Below the pieces are notes generated by a model. That model was not told the DNA's origin. It did no database searches and was given only the letters and a program-made list of their open reading frames with translations. A DNA stretch of 46,525 nt, taken from the NCBI GenBank assembly GCA_035532755.1, contig DATKQI010000235.1, positions 1-46,525 on the forward strand, read 5' to 3'. This DNA is from DATKQI01 sp035532755 (GTDB lineage: Bacteria; Pseudomonadota; Alphaproteobacteria; Acetobacterales; Acetobacteraceae). The position numbers were made by a program, and so were the translations under genes. Of this stretch, positions 17,297 through 24,861 are shown piece after piece. The stretch's first letter is position 1, and every line of letters starts with the position of its first letter.

Positions 17297-17881
17297 GTGC
17301 CCGCGCAGCTATCGGCCATCCCTGTAGCTGCCCCTGTAGCTTCCCCTGGCATCGCGACCCTGTTCACCGCCTTCATGGGCGTCGGCCTGATGGGGTTCGG
17401 CGGCGTCCTGCCGCTCGCGCGGCGGATGCTGGTGGAGGAGCGGCGATGGCTCGCCCCCGGAGAGTTCCTGGAGCTGCTCGCGGTCTGCCAGTTCCTGCCG
17501 GGCGGCAACGTGATGAACCTCGCCGTGGGGGTCGGCCTGCGGTTCCGCGGCATCCGCGGCGGCCTCGCCGCGCTGATCGGGCTGCTGGCCGCGCCGGTCG
17601 GAATCATCATCGCGCTCGGCGCGATCTATGGGCGCTTCCAGGACAACCCGACGGTGCACCATGTATTCGCCGGCCTCGCGGCGGCGGCGGGCGGGCTGGT
17701 CGTGGCCATGGCCATCCGCATCGCCGCCCCGCTGCGCCGCAAACCCGTCGCGGCGGGGCTGGCCACCCTGTGCTTCCTCGCGGTCGGGCTGCTGCGGCTG
17801 CCGCTGCCGCTCGTCATCCTCGCCATGGTGCCGCTCTCCATGCTGGTGCTATGGGCCTGCCGGCGGCGCTTTCCGCTATGA
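17297..17881 (+). CDS. Chromate transporter, N-terminal half (CHR domain, split gene)
   Basis: Membrane transporter half of about 194 residues with one CHR domain: LMGFGGVLPLARRMLVEERRW and the FLPGGNVMNLAVGVG signature, then hydrophobic helices. No ATG lies at the right place; I start it at the GTG at 17297, but a TTG at 17282 overlapping the SDR stop is also possible. Short-chain CHR proteins work as pairs of half-size proteins with opposite orientation; the second half follows with a 4-base overlap. The substrate (chromate or sulfate-like anions) is inferred from the family only. A 12-base tandem duplication lies in its first codons. Confidence 0.85.
   Translation: MPAQLSAIPVAAPVASPGIATLFTAFMGVGLMGFGGVLPLARRMLVEERRWLAPGEFLELLAVCQFLPGGNVMNLAVGVGLRFRGIRGGLAALIGLLAAPVGIIIALGAIYGRFQDNPTVHHVFAGLAAAAGGLVVAMAIRIAAPLRRKPVAAGLATLCFLAVGLLRLPLPLVILAMVPLSMLVLWACRRRFPL
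17321..17344. repeat. 12-base tandem duplication at the start of the chromate transporter gene
   Basis: CCTGTAGCTGCC (17321-17332) is followed directly by CCTGTAGCTTCC (17333-17344), one mismatch, in frame, giving PVAAPVAS in the N-terminal leader before the first membrane helix. Confidence 0.75.
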
Positions 17882-18429
17882 TCTCGCCGCTGCTCACCCT
17901 CGCCGGCATCTTCTCGGAACTCTCGATGCTCGCCTTCGGGGGCGGGAACGTGATCCTGCCGGAGATGCAGCGCCAGGTGGTCGCCATACATGGGTGGATG
18001 ACGGCCACGGATTTCGCCGCGCTGTTCGCGCTCGCCCAGGCCGCGCCGGGGCCGAACATCATGGTCGTCGCCTTGGTCGGCTACCGAGTGGCCGGTGTTG
18101 CGGGGGCGCTCGTCAGCATGGCCGCCATCACCGCCCCGCCCACGGTGCTCACTTGGCTCGTGCTTGGAATCTGGACGCGATTCAAGGATGCCGGCTGGCG
18201 CGTGCTGCTGCAGGCCGCGCTGGTGCCGATCACCACCGGCCTGATCGGCGCCACCGCCCTGCTGATCGCGCGGACGGCCGATCTCGCCCCGCCGCGCCCC
18301 GCCAGCGTGGCATTGGTGGCGCTGACCGCAATCGTCGCCGGGCTGTCGCTCCGCACCCGGCTGCACCCACTGGTCCTGTTGGGTGCGGGCGCGGCGATCG
18401 GCGCGCTGCTGGGCGGGCTGCCGGGCTGA
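17878..18429 (+). CDS. Chromate transporter, C-terminal half (CHR domain, split gene)
   Basis: Second half of the split CHR-type transporter, 183 residues, starting at an ATG inside the ATGA overlap with the first half. Contains the repeated CHR signature FSELSMLAFGGGNVILPEMQRQVV and ALAQAAPGPNIMVVALVGY, followed by membrane helices. The two halves are in different frames, as is normal for genuine short-chain pairs, and both are intact, so this is not a frameshifted long-chain gene. It ends one base before the convergent aldo/keto reductase gene. Confidence 0.88.
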   Translation: MISPLLTLAGIFSELSMLAFGGGNVILPEMQRQVVAIHGWMTATDFAALFALAQAAPGPNIMVVALVGYRVAGVAGALVSMAAITAPPTVLTWLVLGIWTRFKDAGWRVLLQAALVPITTGLIGATALLIARTADLAPPRPASVALVALTAIVAGLSLRTRLHPLVLLGAGAAIGALLGGLPG

Positions 18430-18430
18430 A

Positions 18431-19384
18431 CTACCCGGCGCTTGCGCGATCGAGCTGATCGATCGCCGCCGGGTCCAGCGTCAGCCGCGCCGCCTTCATC
18501 AGGTCTTCGAGCTGCGCAAGGCTGGTTGCGCTCGCGATGGGCGCGGTCACGCCCGGCCGGGCGACCACCCAGGCGACCGCCACCTGCGCCGGCGTGGCGC
18601 CGATCCGCACGGCCACCTCGTCCAGCGCCTTGAGCACGCCCATGCCACGGTCGTTCAGGTGCTTCTTCACCCCGCCGCCGCGCGGGCTTTTGCCCAGATC
18701 AGCCTCGGTGCGGTACTTGCCGGTCAGGAAGCCGGCGGCCAGCGCGTAATAGCTGATCACACCCACCCCCTCCGCCCGGCACAGCGGCTCCAGCTCGGCC
18801 TCGAACCCGGCGCGCTCGACGAGGTTGTAGAGCGGCTGCAGCGATTCATAGCGCGGCAGGTTCAGCCGCGCACTGGTCTGCAATGCCTCCCGCAGCCGCT
18901 CGGCGGTGAAGTTGGAGGCGCCGATCGCGCGCACCTTGCCCTGGCCGATTAGCTCCGCGAAGGCCCCCAGCGTCTCCTCCAGCGGCGTTTCCTCGTCGTC
19001 GCGATGGGCCTGGTACAGGTCGATGTAGTCGGTCTGGAGGCGCTTCAGGGACTCGTCCACCGCCCGCATGATCCACGCGCGGGACAGCCCCTTCTCCGCC
19101 GTCCCCATTTCCATGCCGACCTTGGTGGCGATGACCACCTTGCTCCGGCCGCCGCGGCGCTTCAGCCAGTTGCCGATCACCGTCTCGGATTCGCCCCCGG
19201 CATGGCCTGGCGCCCAGCGGGAATACACATCCGCCGTGTCGATCGCGTTGAAGCCCGCCTCCAGCAGCCGGTCCAGCAGCCGGAAGGAAGTCGCCTCGTC
19301 GGCCGTCCAGCCGAATACGTTGCCGCCGAACATCAGCGGCGGAATCCTGATGCCGGAACGGCCGAGCGCACGCATGTCCATCAT
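18431..19384 (-). CDS. Aldo/keto reductase
   Basis: NADPH-dependent oxidoreductase with a TIM-barrel fold, about 317 residues. The catalytic tetrad is recognisable: Asp and Tyr in FNAIDTADVYSRWAPG, Lys in VVIATKVGME, and His in YQAHRDD. The coenzyme site (AIASATSLAQLEDL) is at the C-terminus. The ATG at 19384 or the next codon at 19381 begins the conserved MDMRALGRSGI start; the frame upstream is not family-like. The substrate is unknown; it resembles the tas/general-stress AKR group. Confidence 0.9.
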   Translation of the reverse strand: MMDMRALGRSGIRIPPLMFGGNVFGWTADEATSFRLLDRLLEAGFNAIDTADVYSRWAPGHAGGESETVIGNWLKRRGGRSKVVIATKVGMEMGTAEKGLSRAWIMRAVDESLKRLQTDYIDLYQAHRDDEETPLEETLGAFAELIGQGKVRAIGASNFTAERLREALQTSARLNLPRYESLQPLYNLVERAGFEAELEPLCRAEGVGVISYYALAAGFLTGKYRTEADLGKSPRGGGVKKHLNDRGMGVLKALDEVAVRIGATPAQVAVAWVVARPGVTAPIASATSLAQLEDLMKAARLTLDPAAIDQLDRASAG

Positions 19385-19517
19385 TGGTCTCCGATTCCAG
19401 GGCCGATACGGCCGGTGCGGTCCCAGGATGCGGCGTCCACGCGCGGCCGGCAACCGCGCGCCAGACTTGCGTGCCGCAGCCTTTGCCGGAACCGCCCCGC
19501 ACCGCTAGGCTGCCGCC

Positions 19518-20015
19518 ATGCTCACCCCGCGCCCGTTCTGGCAGGAAAAGCGCCTGGAGCAGATGACCCAGGCGGAATGGGAATCCCTGTGCGACGGATG
19601 CGGCCGGTGCTGCCTGCACAAGCTGCGGGACGAGGACACGGCGGACGGCCAGCCCGGCGCGCTGTCCTTCACCAATGTCGCCTGCCGCCTGCTCGACCTC
19701 ACCACCTGCCGCTGCACCGATTACACCCATCGCCGCCGCCGCGTGCCGGATTGCGTGCAACTTACCCCGGCCGAGGTGCGGCAGATCGACTGGCTGCCGC
19801 CCTCCTGCGCCTATCGCCGGCTCGCCGAAGGCAAGGACCTGCCCGCGTGGCACCCGCTGGTCACCGGCAATCCGGACAGCGTGCACGAAGCCGGCATTTC
19901 CGTGCGCGGCCGCGCGGTGGATGAACGCAAGGCCGGGCCGCTGGAACACCACATCGCCGACTGGCCCGGCCGCATGCCCCGCGCCCGGAGCCCCCAAACG
20001 AAGGACCCCAGATAA
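19518..20015 (+). CDS. YcgN-type cysteine-cluster protein (UPF0260)
   Basis: A 165-residue protein of unknown function. It carries the CxxCxxCC cluster (LCDGCGRCCLHK, about residues 25-36) and a second set of Cys residues (NVACRLLDLTTCRCTDY and VPDCVQLT), a pattern that suggests binding of a metal or Fe-S centre. The stop codon shares a base with the start of the following lyase gene (TAATG), so the two are probably co-translated. Confidence 0.87.
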   Translation: MLTPRPFWQEKRLEQMTQAEWESLCDGCGRCCLHKLRDEDTADGQPGALSFTNVACRLLDLTTCRCTDYTHRRRRVPDCVQLTPAEVRQIDWLPPSCAYRRLAEGKDLPAWHPLVTGNPDSVHEAGISVRGRAVDERKAGPLEHHIADWPGRMPRARSPQTKDPR

Positions 20016-20935
20016 TGATGCAGAATGCCCTGTTCGGCGGCGTGAACGCGGCCGTGCTGACCCCGATGCACGCGGACTTGACCGTCGATCTCGACCGCAT
20101 GGCCGCCCATTGCCGCTGGCTGCTGGCCAACGGCTGCGACCATCTGGGCATCCTCGGCACCACCGGGGAGGCGAACAGCCTGGGTGTGGCGGAGCGGATC
20201 GCGGTGATGGAGGGGCTGATCGGCCGCGGCATTCCGGCCGCGAAGCTGCTGCCCGGCACCGGCACGCCCGCGATCCCCGATACCGTGCTGCTCAGCCGCA
20301 AGGCGCACGAGCTGGGCTGCCGCGGCGTGCTCGTGCTGCCGCCGTTCTTCTACAAATCCCCCTCCGACGACGGGCTGTTTGCCTATTTCGCGGCCGTGAT
20401 CGAGCGGCTGGGCACCGGGCTGCCGATCTATCTCTATCATTTCCCCCAGCAATCCGCCGTTCCGTTCAGCCTGGAGCTGATCGCCCGGCTGCTGAAGGCG
20501 TTCCCGGGCGTGGTGAAGGGGGCGAAGGACAGCAGCGGCAATTTCGACAACATGCGCGCCATGGCCGGCCGGTTCGGGCCGGAGGGGTTCGAGGTCTATG
20601 CCGGCGCCGACGACCTGCTGCGCGACGTGCTGGCGGCCGGCGGCGCCGGCTGCATCACCGCCGCCGGCAACGTGGCAAGTGCGGTGGCCGCAAAGGTGTT
20701 CGCCGGCTGGAACACGAAGGAGGGGGAAGCCGCCCAGGCCACGCTGACCGCGATGCGCCGAGTCGTCGCCTCCGCGCCCCTGATCCCGGGGCTGAAGGCG
20801 CTGATGGCCCGCCACACCGGCGATGCGGGCTGGACCCGCATCCGCCCCCCGCATCTGGCGCTGCCGGCCGCCGCCGCGGCGAAGCTGTACGCGGATTTCG
20901 ACGCCTGCGGGGTGACTCTCGCCAAGGCCGCCTGA
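20015..20935 (+). CDS. DapA/NAL-family class I aldolase or synthase
   Basis: A 306-residue TIM-barrel lyase of the dihydrodipicolinate synthase/N-acetylneuraminate lyase superfamily. Visible are the oxoacid-binding GTTGEANSLG (about residues 45-54), the catalytic Tyr in IYLYHFP, and the Schiff-base Lys in VVKGAKDSSGN. These enzymes join or split a carbonyl compound and pyruvate. The YHFP and PPFFYK contexts are unlike housekeeping DapA, and there is no other lysine gene nearby, so a sugar-acid aldolase role is as likely. Its 3' end is part of a 24-base tandem duplication. Confidence 0.82.
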   Translation: MMQNALFGGVNAAVLTPMHADLTVDLDRMAAHCRWLLANGCDHLGILGTTGEANSLGVAERIAVMEGLIGRGIPAAKLLPGTGTPAIPDTVLLSRKAHELGCRGVLVLPPFFYKSPSDDGLFAYFAAVIERLGTGLPIYLYHFPQQSAVPFSLELIARLLKAFPGVVKGAKDSSGNFDNMRAMAGRFGPEGFEVYAGADDLLRDVLAAGGAGCITAAGNVASAVAAKVFAGWNTKEGEAAQATLTAMRRVVASAPLIPGLKALMARHTGDAGWTRIRPPHLALPAAAAAKLYADFDACGVTLAKAA

Positions 20936-20978
20936 CGGCTCGGGGCCAAGACCGCCTGACGGCTCGGGGCCAAGGCCG
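20921..20978. repeat. 24-base tandem duplication spanning a stop codon
   Basis: The unit GCCAAGGCCGCCTGACGGCT plus CGGG begins at 20921 and again at 20945 (one mismatch), with a truncated third copy from 20969. The first copy contains the stop codon of the DapA-family gene; the second repeats the last codons and stop. A degenerate further copy may run to about 21018. Confidence 0.88.
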
Positions 20979-21081
20979 GCGGCGGCTTTGGCCAGGGTCC
21001 GCCTGACAGCTTCGGGAAATCCGCTTCGATCACGCATTGAGCGATTGATGTGGACGCCCAGTCCCGGCATTCTCTGCGCCC

Positions 21082-21789
21082 ATGGAACCGTTCGAGCTTG
21101 AGATTCTGTCCCTGCCCGGCGGTCCCGCGAAGGTGAGCTGGCGGCGCAGCCCCAGGGCGCGGCGCGTCAGCCTGCGGATCGATCCGCGCGACGGGTCGGT
21201 GGTGATCACCCTGCCGCCCCGCGCCGCCCGCCGCGCCGGCATGGCGCTGCTGGTCGATCATGCCGACTGGGTGTCCGACCGGCTCGCCGCCCTTCCCGCC
21301 TCCATCCCGTTCGCGCCGGGCGCGATCATCCCCATCAACGGCGTGCCGCACCGCATCCGCCACCTGCCGCGCGGTTCGGCACTTGGTGGCGCCTGGATCG
21401 AGGCCGGAGAGATCCGCGTTTCGGGGGAGGCGGCGTTCCTGCAACGCCGGGTCGCCGATTTCCTGCGCGCCGAGGCGAAGCGCCGGCTATCCCTGCTGGT
21501 CGCCGCGAAATCCCGGCTCGCCGGCACCGCTCCGCGCCGGATCGTGATCAAGGACACCCGCAGCCGGTGGGGAAGCTGCGCACCGGACGGCACGCTGTCC
21601 TTCAGTTGGCGGCTGCTGATGGCGCCGCCCTTCGTGCAGGACTACGTGGCGGCGCACGAGGTGGCGCATCTGCGCCACCTGAACCATGGGACCCGGTTCT
21701 GGGCATTGGTGGATCAGCTCAGCCCGCACGTGGAGAAGGCGATGGCGTGGCTGCACGCCGAAGGCGCGCGCCTGCTGCGCGTGGGCTGA
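21082..21789 (+). CDS. YgjP-type metal-dependent hydrolase (M48-like, DUF45)
   Basis: A 235-residue protein with a zinc-peptidase-like C-terminal motif HEVAHLRHLNHGTRFW (His, His and a following acidic/His context) preceded by the family motif SRWGSCAPDGTLSFSWRLLMAP. The N-terminal half is the beta-rich region common to YgjP/WLM-like proteins. The family is widespread and often lies near restriction or housekeeping genes; the substrate is not established. It starts at an ATG 146 bases after the lyase gene. Confidence 0.88.
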   Translation: MEPFELEILSLPGGPAKVSWRRSPRARRVSLRIDPRDGSVVITLPPRAARRAGMALLVDHADWVSDRLAALPASIPFAPGAIIPINGVPHRIRHLPRGSALGGAWIEAGEIRVSGEAAFLQRRVADFLRAEAKRRLSLLVAAKSRLAGTAPRRIVIKDTRSRWGSCAPDGTLSFSWRLLMAPPFVQDYVAAHEVAHLRHLNHGTRFWALVDQLSPHVEKAMAWLHAEGARLLRVG

Positions 21790-21802
21790 GGGAAAGCACA
21801 CC

Positions 21803-21819
21803 CCAAGGCAGGTGCGTAT
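21803..21819. repeat. Imperfect direct repeat, copy 1 (downstream of SYLF gene)
   Basis: CCAAGGCAGGTGCGTAT at 21803-21819 matches 22523-22539 at 16 of 17 bases. The two copies bracket the SYLF gene, about 720 bases apart. Confidence 0.6.
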
Positions 21820-22497
21820 TCAGCCGCCGTAGCGCGCCAGCATCGCCCGCAGCGGGTTCGCGCCCGGATTGTTGGCCGACATATCGACCACGATTTGCCG
21901 CGAGGCATAGGGCTGGCCGTAATAGGTCTGGTTCCAGCCGGTATCGGCCGACAGCAGCGCGCCGTTCAGCGAGATGCCGGCGAACAGGCCGCGGGCCAGG
22001 GCGAAGGTGACAATGTCGGCGTGCATCGCCGCCGTGGTCGAGCCGCCGATGCTGCCGCCGATGGTGGCGACCGCGATCGAGGCATCCGCGCCGATCTTGA
22101 ACTGGCTGTCCATCACCGCGCTCAGCGCCTTGTCGTTCATGATCATCATCATGACCTGCGCATCCTGCACGCCGATCTGTAGCCCGATGCTGCCGCCGCC
22201 CATGTCATAGAAGGCCGGGTCCGACCAGGAGCCATTGCCGGCGCGCGCCACCAGCACGCAGCCGCCGCCCTCGCCGCCCAGGATGAAGCCGGCGCGGAAC
22301 ACCCGCGGGCAGATCACCACCGCGCGCGCGTGCTTCAGGACGGAAATGGCGTCATGCCCGTTCTGGCCGCTCAGGATGCTCTCGATGGCCAGCGTGGACC
22401 GGTCCACCAGCGCCTGCTGAACGGATTGCGCCCATGCCGCGGCCGGCGCCAGCGCCATCAGCAACAGGAGCGGTGCTGCCAGGAAGACCCGTTTCAT
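21820..22497 (-). CDS. Secreted SYLF-domain (Ysc84-type) protein
   Basis: A 225-residue exported protein. The ATG at 22497, with a GGAGGAGA ribosome site, gives a clear signal peptide (KRVFLAAPLLLLMALAPAAAWA, cleavage after about residue 24). The mature part is a SYLF/Ysc84 domain: FRAGFILGGEGGGCVLVAR, FYDMGGGSIGLQIGVQDAQ and MNDKALSAVMDSQFKIGADAS. Family members bind lipids or actin in eukaryotes; bacterial members are periplasmic with no agreed function. The frame stays open upstream to 22581 but without a signal-like start. Confidence 0.9.
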   Translation of the reverse strand: MKRVFLAAPLLLLMALAPAAAWAQSVQQALVDRSTLAIESILSGQNGHDAISVLKHARAVVICPRVFRAGFILGGEGGGCVLVARAGNGSWSDPAFYDMGGGSIGLQIGVQDAQVMMMIMNDKALSAVMDSQFKIGADASIAVATIGGSIGGSTTAAMHADIVTFALARGLFAGISLNGALLSADTGWNQTYYGQPYASRQIVVDMSANNPGANPLRAMLARYGG

Positions 22498-22522
22498 TTC
22501 AGTCTCCTCCGATGAAAACCTG

Positions 22523-22539
22523 CCAAGGCAGATGCGTAT
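22523..22539. repeat. Imperfect direct repeat, copy 2 (upstream of SYLF gene)
   Basis: CCAAGGCAGATGCGTAT, the partner of the copy at 21803-21819. This copy overlaps the predicted -10 of the SYLF gene and includes part of a small palindrome (CTGCC-AA-GGCAG, 22520-22531). Confidence 0.6.
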
Positions 22540-22559
22540 ATAGGGACGATCTGTGTCAA
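22535..22559 (-). promoter_or_regulatory. Possible promoter of the SYLF gene
   Basis: Minus strand TTGACA (22554-22559) is followed after 11-13 bases by TATATACG (22535-22542). The spacer is too short for the E. coli-type promoter but fits the Caulobacter-type pattern with a short spacer. The -35 contains the stop codon of the phosphatase gene upstream (22556-22558). Confidence 0.4.
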
Positions 22560-23200
22560 CCCGGTGGCAAGTCCTCGGCAATTTCGTTCACCGACACCAC
22601 GCGCCAGGCGCGCCCGGCCCCGTTGTCGTGCCGCTCCAGCCGGGTCAGCGACAGATTCTGCACCGAGATGCGCAGCGCGGCGTCTGCCCCCACGCCCAGG
22701 GCATGGGCCACGGCCGCGCGGATCGCCCCGCCATGGCTCACCGCGACCACATCCTTCCCGGCATGGGCATCCGCCAGCCGGTCGAGCCCGGCGCCCACGC
22801 GGGCGATGACATCCTCCACGCTTTCCCCGCCCGGCGGCCGTTCGGCCCCGGCCAGCGGCCAGAAATCATGCGCCGGCAGGGTCAGCAAGGCCGGCACCTC
22901 GGCATGGGCGAGGCCATGGAAATCGCCGAAATCCTGCTCGATCAGCGACGGTTCCACGGCTGGTTCCACCGTGGGGTAGCCGGCGGCAAAGATCGCCCGC
23001 GCGGTATCCCGCGTGCGGGACAGCGGTGTGACCAGCCACACCGCCGGGCGCGGCAGAAGCCCCGCCAGCTCGGTATAGCGGGCAAGCTGGGATGCCATGG
23101 TCTGCTGGCAGACCGGGACATCCTGGTTGCCGTAGACGCGCGCCCGGGCGGTCGCTTCCACCAGGGCGTGGCGGATTAGCCAGAAACGGGTGATGGTCAT
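22556..23200 (-). CDS. Histidine phosphatase (phosphoglycerate mutase) family protein
   Basis: A 214-residue phosphatase. The catalytic RHG motif appears as LIRHALVEA at about residues 8-16 (Gly replaced by Ala), with the second catalytic His in VAVSHGGAIRA. Start at 23200, overlapping the ABC permease stop by 4 bases; the open frame continues upstream inside the permease gene. Family members include alpha-ribazole phosphatase and general sugar-phosphate phosphatases; no cobalamin genes are near, so the substrate is unknown. It is translationally coupled to the ABC exporter genes. Confidence 0.88.
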   Translation of the reverse strand: MTITRFWLIRHALVEATARARVYGNQDVPVCQQTMASQLARYTELAGLLPRPAVWLVTPLSRTRDTARAIFAAGYPTVEPAVEPSLIEQDFGDFHGLAHAEVPALLTLPAHDFWPLAGAERPPGGESVEDVIARVGAGLDRLADAHAGKDVVAVSHGGAIRAAVAHALGVGADAALRISVQNLSLTRLERHDNGAGRAWRVVSVNEIAEDLPPG

Positions 23201-24000
23201 TCTCCAATGCTGATCAAGGCGCCGCGCACCCGGGCGGCACGGAACTGGCGGGCGAACAGCGCCGTGGCGCCAGCCATCCAAATCAGATTCAGCAGCGCGG
23301 CCCAGACCATCTGGTCCCACCGGACCACGCCGTGCAGCAGCACCGCGCGCATCCCCTCGAACACATGCGCCGACGGCAGCGCCAGCGCGACCGGGCGCAG
23401 CCACACGGGCAGGACCGAGACCGGATAGAACACCGCCGAGAGGGGGGTGAGGCCGAACAGCACCGACCACGCGAGCGCCTCCGCCCCCGCGCCATGGCGC
23501 AGGATCAGCGAAACCACGGCCAGCGCCACCCACCAGCCCATCACCATCAGGTTGACGAAGAACAGCACCAGGATGGGGCCGAGCGTGAACAGGTTGAAGG
23601 CATAGAGCACGAAGGCGAGCGCGGTGGCCGGGATCAGCCCGGCCAGCATCCGCAGCATCGACACGCCGATCAGCGCGCACACCAGCTCCCATGGCCGCAG
23701 CGGGCTGACAAACACGTGGCCGAGGTTGCGCGACCAGATCTCCTCCAGGAAGCTGACCGCCACCCCCATCTGGCTGCGCAGCGCCACCTCCCACAGCAGC
23801 ACCCCGCCCAGCAGCGCGCTGCCGGCAAGCGCGATCGCGCCATGCGCGCGGCCGGCCAGGAAGGTCGCGGTGAAGCCCCAGATGCACATCTGCAGGATCG
23901 GCCAATAGGCCAGTTCCAGCAGCCGCGGCCAGGACCGGCGGTACAGGCACAAATGCCGGTACAGCAGCCCCCAGATGCGCCGCAGCGCCGCGCGGTTCAT
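23197..24000 (-). CDS. ABC-2 type transporter permease
   Basis: A 267-residue membrane protein with six predicted helices (for example LVCALIGVSMLRMLAGLIPATALAFVLYAF and VSLILRH-AEALAWSVLFGLTPLSAVFYP), and the ABC-2 consensus FLEEIWSRNLGHVFVSPLRPWELV between helices 2 and 3. The ATG at 24000 overlaps the ATPase stop by 4 bases. It pairs with that ATPase as a two-component exporter; the substrate is not indicated. Confidence 0.9.
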   Translation of the reverse strand: MNRAALRRIWGLLYRHLCLYRRSWPRLLELAYWPILQMCIWGFTATFLAGRAHGAIALAGSALLGGVLLWEVALRSQMGVAVSFLEEIWSRNLGHVFVSPLRPWELVCALIGVSMLRMLAGLIPATALAFVLYAFNLFTLGPILVLFFVNLMVMGWWVALAVVSLILRHGAGAEALAWSVLFGLTPLSAVFYPVSVLPVWLRPVALALPSAHVFEGMRAVLLHGVVRWDQMVWAALLNLIWMAGATALFARQFRAARVRGALISIGE

Positions 24001-24752
24001 GCCGGCAACTCCTGCACGGCACCCTGATTGGGGCGCCCGCGGGCGATATCGAGAAACACGTCCTCCAGGTCGGCGCGGCCGTAGCGGCTCAGCAGTTCCG
24101 CCGGGCTGCCGCGATCGACGATCCGGCCCTGCTTCATCATCAGCACCTGGTCGCACAGCCGTTCCACCTCGGCCATGTTGTGGGAGGCGAGCAGCAGGGT
24201 GCAGCCGCTCTCCGCCCGGTAGCGTTCGAGCCAGGTGCGCACCAGATCGCCGGTGTCCGGATCGAGGCTCGCCGTGGGTTCGTCCAGCAGCAGCAGGTCC
24301 GGCCGGTTGATCAGCGATTTAGCGAGCGCGACGCGCGTTTTCTGCCCGGCCGAAAGCTGGCTTGCCGGGCGGTGCAGCAGCCCGCCCAGGTCCAGCTCCG
24401 CCGAAAGTTCCGCGATCCGCCGGTCGAGCCCGCGCACGTTGTACAGATGGCCGTACACCCGCAGGTTCTCGATCACGCTCAGCCGGCCCGGCAGCGCGAT
24501 GTAGGGGGAGGAGAAGTTCATCCGCGCCAGCGCCGCGAAGCGGTCCCGCGCGATATCGTGCCCCAGCACCTCGATCCGGCCGGAGGTGGGGATCAGCAGG
24601 CCGAGCAGCATGGCGATGGTGGTGGTCTTGCCCGCTCCGTTGCCGCCGAGCAGGCCGACCGTGCCCCCCATCGGCACGGTGAAGCCGATGCCGTTCACCG
24701 CCAGGGTCTCCCCATAGCGCTTGGTCAGGTGCTCGACGCGGATCGCGTGCAT
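23997..24752 (-). CDS. ABC transporter ATP-binding protein
   Basis: A 251-residue ATPase subunit of an ABC-2 exporter. Walker A is GGNGAGKTT (about 36-44), the signature LSAGQKTRVALAKSL, Walker B LLLLDEPTASLD, and the switch His in LLASHN. First gene of a three-gene overlapping unit with the permease and the histidine phosphatase. It diverges from the metallophosphoesterase gene across 109 bases. Confidence 0.93.
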   Translation of the reverse strand: MHAIRVEHLTKRYGETLAVNGIGFTVPMGGTVGLLGGNGAGKTTTIAMLLGLLIPTSGRIEVLGHDIARDRFAALARMNFSSPYIALPGRLSVIENLRVYGHLYNVRGLDRRIAELSAELDLGGLLHRPASQLSAGQKTRVALAKSLINRPDLLLLDEPTASLDPDTGDLVRTWLERYRAESGCTLLLASHNMAEVERLCDQVLMMKQGRIVDRGSPAELLSRYGRADLEDVFLDIARGRPNQGAVQELPA

Positions 24753-24861
24753 GCTCGGGGATTAGGCCACGCCTGTGCCGATGCCAAGACCCGGAAACAG
24801 GTGCCAGCTTCCACCCCGGAATGGTGGGCAATGCATGCGCCGGCAGCTATCCTGCGCGACC

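Noticed and set aside
17297..18429. Frameshifted (broken) long chromate transporter
   Set aside because: Both halves start and end cleanly with a 4-base overlap and each carries a complete CHR domain, as in genuine two-gene transporters.
20015..20935. Housekeeping dapA
   Set aside because: The family is right, but the active-site surroundings and neighbours do not support a lysine-pathway role, so no symbol was given.
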